Below the pieces are notes generated by a model, which saw nothing but the letters and a program-made list of their open reading frames with translations, was not told the DNA's origin and did no database searches. From the NCBI GenBank assembly GCA_003260025.2, contig QFZU02000047.1, forward strand, positions 1 through 64,000: a DNA stretch of 64,000 bases, read 5' to 3'. This DNA comes from Microbispora triticiradicis (GTDB lineage: Bacteria > Actinomycetota > Actinomycetes > Streptosporangiales > Streptosporangiaceae). Below are positions 7,739 through 15,207 of this stretch, one piece after another. Positions within the stretch are counted from its first letter, which is position 1. Each line of letters starts with the position of its first letter. Both the position numbers and the translations under genes were made by a program.

Positions 7739-9247
7739 ATGTCCGCCACCCGCGACTCCCAGCCGGGGGCCGCAGACCTGTCCACGCGTACCGGCGACCC
7801 GGGCCTGCACCGGCTCGCGGCGGGCGCGCTGCTCATCTCGTTCCGGGGCACGACCGCGCCGGACTGGGTCCTGCGCGGCCTGGAGGACGGCCTCGGCGGC
7901 GTGTGCCTGTTCGGCTTCAACGTGGCCTCCGGCGAGCAGGTCGGCGCGCTCACGGCCCGGCTGAACGAGGCCGCGCGGCCCGTGGTCTCCCTGGACGAGG
8001 AGGGCGGGGACGTCACCCGGCTGGCCTACCACACCGGGAGCGCCTATCCGGGCAACGCGGCGCTCGGCCGGGTGGACGACGTGGACCTGACCGAGCGCGT
8101 CTACCACGCCATGGCCGCCGACCTCGCCCGGTGCGGGGTGAACCTCGACATGGGGCCCGTGGCCGACGTCAACACCGCCGACGACAACCCGATCATCGGC
8201 ACCCGGTCGTTCGGCCCCTCGCCGGACCTCGTGGCGCGGCACACGGTCGCCGCCGTACGCGGCCTGCAGTCGGCCGGGATCGCCGCCTGCGTCAAGCACT
8301 TCCCCGGCCACGGCGCCACGCACCAGGACTCCCACCTGGAGATCCCGCTGGTCGACGCCTCCCTCGACCTGCTGAGGGAGCGTGAGCTGGTCCCGTTCCT
8401 CGCGGCGATCCGGGCGGGCACGAAGTCGATCATGACGGCGCACGTGGCGGTGCCCGAGCTGACCGGCGACCTGCCGGCCACTCTCAGCCGCGAGGCGCTG
8501 ACCCGGCTGTTGCGCCGCGAGCTGGGCTACGACGGCGTGGTGATCAGCGACGCCCTCGACATGCACGCGATCAGCGAGAGCGTGGGGCTCGCCGAGGGCG
8601 CCGTGCTGTCCCTGGCCGCGGGCGCCGACCTGCTGTGCCTCGGGCCGCTGCCCACGCCGGAGGACGTACGGCGGATGGTGGCGCACATCGCGGGGGCCGT
8701 CACCGAGGGCAGGCTCCCCGCCGGGCGCCTGGAGGAGGCGGCCGGTCGGGTGGACCGGCTGCGTGACTGGCTCGCCCGGCCGGATGCGTCCGCCGGGGAC
8801 GAGAGCCAGGTCGTGGGGCTGGACGCGGCCCGCCGCGCCGTGTCGCTGACGGGCTCGGCGGCGCCGCTGGTCGACCCGTTCGTGGTCGAACTGGACACCC
8901 CGCCGACGATCGCGGTGGGCGAGGTGCCATGGGGGGTCGGGCCGTGGCTGCCGCACGCGGAGATCGTCCGGGTCAGGCCCGAGGACGCCGACGCCGACGC
9001 GCTGCTCGGCCGGGCACAGGGCCGTTCACTGCTCGTGGTCGTGAAGGACGCGCACCGGCACCCGCACAGCCGGGACCTGATCTCCGCGCTGCTCGCCGCC
9101 CGCCCGGACGCGGTCGTCATGGAGATGGGCCTGCCGATCTGGCGGCCCGGGGCGGGCGCCTACCTCGCGACGTACGGCGCGGCCCGCGCCAACGCCCAGG
9201 CCGCGGTGGAGCTGCTGAGCGGTGGCCCCTTGGTGGCGGGGCTGTAA
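7739..9247 (+). CDS. nagZ: GH3 beta-N-acetylhexosaminidase (NagZ/DasD-like)
   Basis: 502 residues from the ATG at 7739, which has GAAGGAG 8 bp upstream; a longer in-frame start at 7664 lacks a ribosome site. Family 3 motifs are clear: KHFPGHG followed by the NagZ-specific DSH (catalytic His loop), and the nucleophile in VVISDALDM (Asp at about residue 271). There is no signal peptide, so it acts in the cytoplasm, releasing GlcNAc from imported chitobiose or from muropeptide-derived GlcNAc-anhydroMurNAc. Its place behind a DasABC-like importer matches dasD. The D-Ala-D-Ala dipeptidase across the divergent promoter makes cell-wall recycling an equally good reading. Confidence 0.85.
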   Translation: MSATRDSQPGAADLSTRTGDPGLHRLAAGALLISFRGTTAPDWVLRGLEDGLGGVCLFGFNVASGEQVGALTARLNEAARPVVSLDEEGGDVTRLAYHTGSAYPGNAALGRVDDVDLTERVYHAMAADLARCGVNLDMGPVADVNTADDNPIIGTRSFGPSPDLVARHTVAAVRGLQSAGIAACVKHFPGHGATHQDSHLEIPLVDASLDLLRERELVPFLAAIRAGTKSIMTAHVAVPELTGDLPATLSREALTRLLRRELGYDGVVISDALDMHAISESVGLAEGAVLSLAAGADLLCLGPLPTPEDVRRMVAHIAGAVTEGRLPAGRLEEAAGRVDRLRDWLARPDASAGDESQVVGLDAARRAVSLTGSAAPLVDPFVVELDTPPTIAVGEVPWGVGPWLPHAEIVRVRPEDADADALLGRAQGRSLLVVVKDAHRHPHSRDLISALLAARPDAVVMEMGLPIWRPGAGAYLATYGAARANAQAAVELLSGGPLVAGL

Positions 9248-9251
9248 GGGC

Positions 9252-9287
9252 GGGGCCGGCCGGTCGATCGGCCGGCCGGCCGGCCCC
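9252..9287. terminator. Strong hairpin terminator between convergent genes
   Basis: A 12-bp stem of pure G/C (9252-9263 with 9276-9287) with a 12-nt loop follows the stop at 9247. No U-tract is present, as is common for actinobacterial terminators. The stop of the converging gene is at 9325, so it may serve both strands. Confidence 0.7.
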
Positions 9288-9324
9288 TGTTCACCACGGT
9301 GGCGTCCCCGGTACGCCGGCCCGG

Positions 9325-10701
9325 TCAGCCGCAGCTGATCGCGTTGTGGGCGGCCTCGTAGGGCGTGGTGACCTTCTCGCCGTCGATGATCGACGTCCCC
9401 GTGACGGTGACCTCACCCGCGGCGACCTGCTTGGCCCGCGCGTTGAAGGACTGGTACGCCCGCTTGCCCGGGGCCACGTCGGCCACGGTCGTGGAGCCGT
9501 ACGAGGTCGTGAGCGTCACGGTCGCCGGCACGTCGCCGTCGTTTACGGCCGTGACCGCGACGTACGCCGACGTGCCCACGCAGCGGGCCGAGGCGGTGAC
9601 GGTCAGCGGCGTCCTGGCGGGCGGCGGCGCCATGACGACGGTGAACGTGGTCGTGGCGACCGCGGAGGTGTTGCCGGCCTTGTCGGTCGCCCGGTAGCGC
9701 ACCGTGTGCGCCCCCAGCTGGTCGACCACGAGCGCCTTCGTGTACGACGCGAACGGCTGACCGTCGACCGAGTACTCCACCGTGTCCACACCGGACTCGG
9801 CGTCGGTCGCGGTGATGGTCACCGTGGCGGAGTCCACGTAGTCGCCGTCGGCGTTCTTCGTGCCGGCCACGGCCGCCGACACCGTCGGCGGGGTGGTGTC
9901 CTTCGGCTGCGGGGCCACCACCGTGAACGTCACCGACCGCACCTCGGAGGTGTTGCCGGCCTTGTCGGCGGCCCGGTACCGCAGGGTGTGCTCGCCGACC
10001 TGGCTCACCGGCACCGGGGCCGTGTAGGCCTGGAACGCGCCGCCGTCCAGGGCGTACTCCACCGTGTCCACCCCGGACTCGTCGTCGGTGGCCGAGACGG
10101 TCACCGCGGCGGAGCCCACGTAGTTGCCATCGGCGTCCTTCTCGCCCGACACCGACGCCGACACCTGCGGCGGCGTCGTGTCAGTGGGGCCCGCGCTGGT
10201 GACCACGAGCTCGCCGACCATGCCCGCGTGACCGGGGATCATGCAGTAGTAGCGGTACGTTCCGGGGGTGAGGTTCACCTGAACCTCGTGCCTGCCCCCG
10301 CTCGTGTCGAAGGGGCTGGCGAGGATGTTGACGTTGACGTCGTGGTTGTAGCCGGGGCTGGAGACGTCGAACGTCAGCGTGTGCGTCATCCCGAAGGTGT
10401 TGCCGGTCGACTCGTTGGTCTCGAAGACGATCGTCGCGGGGCCGGCCGTCGCCGTGATCGGCACGGACTTGTACTCGGTGTAGCTGTTGTCGGCGGTCCA
10501 GACGAGCGTCTGCTCCGCCGCCTGGCCGGCCTGCTGAGTCTGGCTCTGGCCCTGGCTCTGTGCCGCGGCCCCGACCCCCGACAGCCACACCGTCGGCAGT
10601 GCCACCGCCAGCATCACCAGGACGATGCGTCCGAGCGTGGCAGGGGTTCTGAGCGCCCTCCGCAAACCACTGAGGAAGCCCGAAGAAGATCTGATGCGCA
10701 T
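9325..10701 (-). CDS. Secreted cupredoxin-Ig protein with a C-terminal domain shared with the adjacent laccase
   Basis: 458 residues from the ATG at 10701 (AGAGG upstream). A long signal segment with a hydrophobic core (residues about 20-45) precedes a Gln/Ser-rich linker. Next comes a plastocyanin-like cupredoxin domain: MTHTLTFDV provides a first His, and YYCMIPGHAGMVG provides the Cys, His and Met of a type-1 copper site. Two near-identical Ig-like repeats follow (SGVDTVEYALDG and SGVDTVEYSVDG; OmpL47-like beta domains of secreted actinobacterial proteins). The last about 94 residues (PLTVTASARCVGT to NAISCG) are a separate domain found again at the end of the laccase on the opposite strand. 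The product is probably extracellular and copper-binding; its role is unknown. Confidence 0.75.
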   Translation of the reverse strand: MRIRSSSGFLSGLRRALRTPATLGRIVLVMLAVALPTVWLSGVGAAAQSQGQSQTQQAGQAAEQTLVWTADNSYTEYKSVPITATAGPATIVFETNESTGNTFGMTHTLTFDVSSPGYNHDVNVNILASPFDTSGGRHEVQVNLTPGTYRYYCMIPGHAGMVGELVVTSAGPTDTTPPQVSASVSGEKDADGNYVGSAAVTVSATDDESGVDTVEYALDGGAFQAYTAPVPVSQVGEHTLRYRAADKAGNTSEVRSVTFTVVAPQPKDTTPPTVSAAVAGTKNADGDYVDSATVTITATDAESGVDTVEYSVDGQPFASYTKALVVDQLGAHTVRYRATDKAGNTSAVATTTFTVVMAPPPARTPLTVTASARCVGTSAYVAVTAVNDGDVPATVTLTTSYGSTTVADVAPGKRAYQSFNARAKQVAAGEVTVTGTSIIDGEKVTTPYEAAHNAISCG

Positions 10702-11373
10702 ACCGTTGTACCTCTCATGATCCGATGCGTCGGCCGGCGGACATCGCGCTGCGGCCGGCGTCGCTCGGAGGGCGTGCCGGGCGGGAGAGCTCACGCACAC
10801 GGGCGTTGCGGAACTCGGCCATGACGGGCGGCGTCGCCGCTCCCACGGTCAGGGGGACGTTTGACATTATGATCACGGCGCGGCGCCAGGCGGGTGATCG
10901 GGGTGTGCGAAGAGGTCTCTTCGGCCCATCGTCCACTCCTTTGGTTGGGGGGTGCGACAGCAACCTTCGGAAGACTGTCTGATCAGCCGCGGTGCTCACC
11001 GGCCTCGCCGATACCGGTGCCGTGACGTCCTCCATCCCTGCGGAGACCGATGGCCGAATCCTCAGGCGCTACGGCGGAAAACGTAACAGTCTGGCAGCAC
11101 TTAGTCCACATTGATGACAAAGTTCACTAGTTCGTTACCATTCTTATCGAAGAATCGGCGAAAGACCTGCTACGCACCCATGGAACTGCCCTTCTACCTG
11201 CGCGAATATCTCCGGACCGGGATGCCCTGCGCCCCATAGGCCGGCCTCCGAGCCCCACCCCCAGCCCCCACGTCATATGCGCCGGCTAGCCGCCGGCACC
11301 TCGACCCCCTCAGCTCGGACCACCCCCCGGCTCGCCGCACCCGGGCGAGCGCCGTCAAACCCGATTGGGAACC
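10702..11373. other. 672-bp divergent intergenic region with a relatively AT-rich core and palindrome
   Basis: No convincing gene: the short ORFs on both strands (for example 10725-10982) have no family resemblance and no good ribosome site. The stretch 11090-11175 is noticeably richer in A/T than the rest and holds ATTCTT-ATCG-AAGAAT (11140-11155), a perfect 6-bp inverted repeat. It is the likely promoter/operator zone for the laccase genes and perhaps for the divergent cupredoxin gene. Confidence 0.5.
11140..11155. promoter_or_regulatory. Palindrome ATTCTT-N4-AAGAAT upstream of laccase 1
   Basis: A perfect 6-bp inverted repeat with a 4-bp centre in the only AT-rich patch upstream of the laccase pair, 218 bp before the ATG at 11374. 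Its size and position suit a dimeric repressor. No neighbouring regulator is specifically tied to it. Confidence 0.4.
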
Positions 11374-12599
11374 ATGACCGAGAAAAGCACCGATGCGACG
11401 CGACGCCTGTTCTCCCGGCGCGCCTTCGCCACCACCGCGGCGACAGCCGCCGCGGTCGCGCCGTTCGCCGTGGCGAGCCCGCTCCCACGGACAAGGCCGC
11501 GGACAAGACGGCGGGTACGCCGGGCGACGTCCGCCGCATCACCCTGTATGCAGAGAAGCTGCCCGACGGTCAGCTGGGCTACGGCCTGGAGGCCGGCAAG
11601 CCCACGATCCCCGGCCCCCTCATCGAGATGATCGAGGGCGAGACCCTCGAAATCGAGCTGGTCAACAACACGGGTGTGACCGCCAGCCTGCATGTCCACG
11701 GAGTGGACTACGAATGGAACAGCGACGGCACGCGGATGAACGACAGCGTGGTGGAGCCGGGAGGCCGGTACGTCTACACCTGGCGCACCCACGCCCAGGG
11801 CGACCGCCCCGACGGCACCTTCGCACCCGGCAGCGCGGGCTACTGGCACTATCACGACCACGTCGTGGGAACCGACCACGGCACCGGCGGCATCCTGCGC
11901 GGGCTCTACGGGCCACTGGTCGTACGCCGCACGGGCGACGTGCTCCCCGACAAGACCTTCACCGTCGTCTTCAACGACATGAAGACCAACAACCTCGCCC
12001 AGGCGCCCGACTTCACCGCCGAACTCGGCGAACGCGTGGAGTTCATCGTCATCGCCCACGGCAACTTCTTCCACACCTTCCACATCCACGGACACCGCTG
12101 GGCCGACAACCGCACCGGCATGCTGGAAGACCTGGAGGACCAGAGCCGCATCATCGACACCAAGACCACCGGACCCGCCGAGTCGTTCGGCTTCCAGGTG
12201 ATCGCCGGCGAACGCGTCGGCCCCGGGAAGTGGATGTACCACTGCCACGTGCAGGGCTATTCCGACGCGGGGATGTCCGGGACGTTCACGGTGACCGGCG
12301 CGAGCGAGAAGGTGCCGCTGACCGTCACCGCCGCGTCCCGCTGCGTGGGCACGTCGGTGTACGTCGCGGTCACGGCCGTCAACCACGGCGACGTGCCGGC
12401 GACCGTGACGCTGACCACCCCGTACGGCTCCACGACCGTGGCCAACGTGGCTCCGGGCAAGCAGGCGTACCAGTCCTTCAACACGCGGGCCAGGCAGATC
12501 GGCGCGGGCAAGGTCACCGTGACCGGGACAGCGACGATCGGCGGCAAGAAGGTCACCTCGACCTACGAGACCGACTACAGCGCGATCAGCTGCGGCTGA
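11374..12599 (+). CDS. Two-domain small laccase copy 1, frame offset after the signal peptide, type-1 copper His missing
   Basis: The Tat signal (RRLFSRRAF, then an Ala-rich core) reads in one frame from the ATG at 11374 (GGGAA upstream). At about 11476-11484 the protein continues in the -1 frame as [12 protein letters not shown] and then a full small laccase of the Streptomyces SLAC type. Copper motifs: [36 protein letters not shown]. The residue five after the blue-copper Cys, a His in SLAC, is Tyr here (codon TAT at 12258-12260), so the type-1 site looks defective, although the axial Met is kept. The last about 94 residues are a domain shared with the gene at 9325-10701. Without recoding, a sequence correction or a cryptic start, no exported protein would be made. 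It could be a pseudogene or an oxidase turned copper-binding protein. Confidence 0.7.
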
Positions 12600-12687
12600 C
12601 CTGGCAGCGCCGGCACAGACCATCCTCCAGCTCGGACCACCCCCAGCTCGCCGTACCCGGGCGAGTGCCGTCACCGATTGGGAACCC

Positions 12688-13715
12688 ATGACCGAGAAAA
12701 ACACTGATGTGACGCGACGCCTGTTCTCCCGGCGCGCCTTCGCCACCACCGCGGCGACAGCCGCCGCGGTCGCGCCGTTCGCCGTGGCGAGCCGGCGCCT
12801 GCGGACAAGACCACGGCCGGGACCACGGCCAGGACCGCGGGCACGCCGGGCGGCGTCCGCCGCATCACGCTCTATGCGGAAAAGCTGCCCGACGGTCAGC
12901 TGGGCTACGGCCTGGAGGCCGGCAAGCCCACGATCCCCGGCCCCCTCATCGAGATGATCGAGGGCGAGACCCTCGAAATCGAGCTGGTCAACAACACCGA
13001 CGTGACCGCCAGCCTGCACGCCCACGGAGTGGACTACGAAACCTCCAGCGACGGCACGCGGATGAACGACAGCGTGGTGCAGCCGGGAGGCCGGTACGTC
13101 TACACCTGGCGCACCCACACCCCGGGCACCCGCACCGACGGCACCATCGAGCCCGGCAGCGCGGGCTACTGGCACTACCACGACCACGTCGTAGGAACCG
13201 ACCACGGCACCGGCGGCATCCTGCGCGGACTCTACGGACCGCTCGTGGTACGCCGAACCGGCGACATCCTCCCCGACAAGACCCTCACCGTCGTCTTCAA
13301 CGACATGAAGACCAACAACCTCACCCAGGCGCCGAACTTCACCGCCAAGCTGGGCGAACGCGTGGAGTTCATCGTCATCGCCCACGGCAACCTGTTCCAC
13401 ACCTTCCACATCCACGGACACCGCTGGGCCGACAACCGCACCGGCATGCTGAGAGGCCCGCAGGACCACAGCCGCGTCATCGACACCAAGACCACCGGAC
13501 CCGCCGAGTCCTTCGGCTTCCAGGTGATCGCCGGCGAACGCGTCGGCCCCGGAATGTGGATGTACCACTGCCACGTACAGAGCCACTCCGACATGGGGAT
13601 GGCCGGTATGTTCACCGTGACCGACGCGAACGGGAACGTGCCGGGCCACTCGATGGACGACATGCCGAGCCCTTCGACGAGCGCCATGCCGGGCCACTCC
13701 ATGGAGGGCATGTAA
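12688..13715 (+). CDS. Two-domain small laccase copy 2, same frame offset, intact copper sites, Met/His-rich tail
   Basis: A tandem duplicate of the preceding gene, including about 55 bp upstream of the start (CTCGGACCACCC...GATTGGGAA). The Tat signal starts at the ATG at 12688. The mature enzyme again lies in the -1 frame from about 12790; that frame has a TGA at about 12703 and no ATG or GTG before 12954, so the signal can only be joined by a frame change. All copper ligands look intact, including [13 protein letters not shown], the SLAC type-1 motif. There is no extra C-terminal domain; instead it ends in a flexible tail with two PGHSM motifs, a likely copper-loading segment. Expected activity is extracellular oxidation of phenolics with reduction of O2 to water, as a trimer. 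Confidence 0.75.
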
Positions 13716-13752
13716 CGGTACGTCCGGACCGGGCTCGGCCGGGACGCAGTCC

Positions 13753-14946
13753 CTATGCCGTGAAGATCTCCTCGCGGGCCTGGTCGAGCGCGGCGAGGAC
13801 GGCGCCGCGCAGCACGGGGTTGCCGTCCACCTGACTGGGGATCACCTGAGGCGGTATGGGGCAGATGCGCGCCACGGCCTCCTCCACCCGGGTGGCCAGG
13901 CCCTCCCCACCGGCCCGGCAGACCTCCCCGGCCAGGACCACGAGGCCGGGGTCGAGCACCACGCACACCGAGGCGACGCCGAGCGCCAGTCGCGCGGCGA
14001 CCTCGTCGAGCAGGGGCTCGCCCGCCGCCCCCGCGGCCACCGCGGCGGTCACGCAGTCGGCCGCGGTGGCTCCGGCGAAGCCGTGCTCGCGGGCGAGTTC
14101 GCCGACCGCCTCCGAGCTGACCAGTGACTGCAGTCCGCCCCGCAGCGACGGCAGCCGTCCGGGGATCGCCCGCACGTCGTCGGCGAGGGGCACCCCGGGC
14201 ACCGGGAGATAGCCGATCTCTCCCGCGCTGCCCGATCGGCCGCGGTGCAGGCGTCCGCCCAGCACGACGGCCAGGCCGATGCCCCGGCCGACCCAGACGA
14301 GCACGAAGTCGTCGGCCTCGCGGGCGGCGCCCCGCGCGCGTTCGGCGATCGCCGCGAGGTTCACGTCGTTCTCGATCGTGACGTCCCGGCGCAGGTCTCT
14401 CGCCAGCGCCTCGTGGATGCCCTCGTGCCACTGCGGGAGGTCGAAGGAGAAACGCACGTCCCCGGTGCGGGGGTCCACGACGCCGGGCGTGCCGATCACG
14501 ACCCCCCGCAGCCGCGACAGCGCGACCTTGCCGCCGCGGCAGGCCTTGACGACGGCGGAGTGCACCAGCGACACCGGGTCGTCCGCGCCGTCGGGAGACG
14601 CCGTCACCTCGGCGACGATGTGCCCGTTGATGTCGGCGATCGCCGCCGACACCCGGTCGGGCCCCACGTCGAGCCCCGCGACGTACGCGCAGGAGGGGAT
14701 CACGCCGTACAGCGCGGCGTTGGGGCCGCGGTTGCCCGCCTGCTCCCCCACGACCTCCACCAGGCCGCGCTCCTCCAGGCGCGCGAGCGTCTGCGAGGCC
14801 GTGACCTTGGACAGTCCGGTGAGCTGGCCGATCTGGCCACGCGTCAGGGGACCCGAGGCGAGCAGCAGTTCCAGGGCGGCCCGGTCGTTGATCTCCCGGA
14901 GCAGCCGGGGCACGCCAGGACGTCGCTCCATACTCCCGCTTCCCAT
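13753..14946 (-). CDS. ROK-family transcriptional regulator (orphan)
   Basis: 397 residues from the ATG at 14946 (GGGAGA 8 nt upstream); a second in-frame ATG at 14931 is possible but has a badly spaced ribosome site. It has an N-terminal winged HTH (GQIGQLTGLSKVTASQ) and a ROK domain with IENDVNLAAIAERA. The kinase-type zinc Cys motif is absent. It closely resembles the repressor at 3027-4202 along its whole length. No transporter or glycosidase is next to it, so its target is unknown; it may share operators with the first ROK protein. A similar AT-rich patch (AAAGTTT followed by TTAGCG, 15066-15087) lies upstream, consistent with autoregulation. Confidence 0.85.
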   Translation of the reverse strand: MGSGSMERRPGVPRLLREINDRAALELLLASGPLTRGQIGQLTGLSKVTASQTLARLEERGLVEVVGEQAGNRGPNAALYGVIPSCAYVAGLDVGPDRVSAAIADINGHIVAEVTASPDGADDPVSLVHSAVVKACRGGKVALSRLRGVVIGTPGVVDPRTGDVRFSFDLPQWHEGIHEALARDLRRDVTIENDVNLAAIAERARGAAREADDFVLVWVGRGIGLAVVLGGRLHRGRSGSAGEIGYLPVPGVPLADDVRAIPGRLPSLRGGLQSLVSSEAVGELAREHGFAGATAADCVTAAVAAGAAGEPLLDEVAARLALGVASVCVVLDPGLVVLAGEVCRAGGEGLATRVEEAVARICPIPPQVIPSQVDGNPVLRGAVLAALDQAREEIFTA

Positions 14947-15063
14947 CGTCTGAGTCTCCCGCTCACCGTCGGCGCGCACCCGCACACCCCTCCGACTTCG
15001 CCGGGCCCCCGTCGGCGCTCCCCCCACGCGCGCCCGTGAACGACCGGCACCCGTGAACGAGCA

Positions 15064-15088
15064 ACAAAGTTTTCAGCAAAGCTTAGCG
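15064..15088. promoter_or_regulatory. AT-rich ROK-box-like patch upstream of the orphan ROK gene
   Basis: The sequence contains ACAAAGTTTT and, a few bases on, TTAGCG. The confirmed palindrome in front of the first ROK gene has GAAAGTTTC followed by TTTAGCG with similar spacing. This is a weaker, imperfect version lying between the divergent starts at 14946 and 15208. The resemblance is by eye only. Confidence 0.35.
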
Positions 15089-15207
15089 AGCCGGGAAGCG
15101 CGGAGAACGCGCCGGTCGCCGCTCCCGGTAACGCTCCCAGCCCGCACGAGGATGGCTTATGAGGACGGCTCATATGACCGCCCAGCCGGCCGGGACGAGG
15201 GAGCGCC

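Noticed and set aside
10725-10982. 85-residue ORF in the gap upstream of the laccases
   Set aside because: Low-complexity Arg/Ser/Ala translation, no ribosome site, no family resemblance; an overlapping minus-strand ORF looks equally random.
11277-11373. Upstream in-frame start giving a single-frame laccase 1
   Set aside because: The leader it adds is Arg/Pro-rich with no signal peptide, while the Tat signal sits in another frame; copy 2 has no equivalent start.
11355-13697. 780-residue minus-strand ORF across both laccases
   Set aside because: Antisense shadow with internal repetition that only mirrors the laccase duplication.
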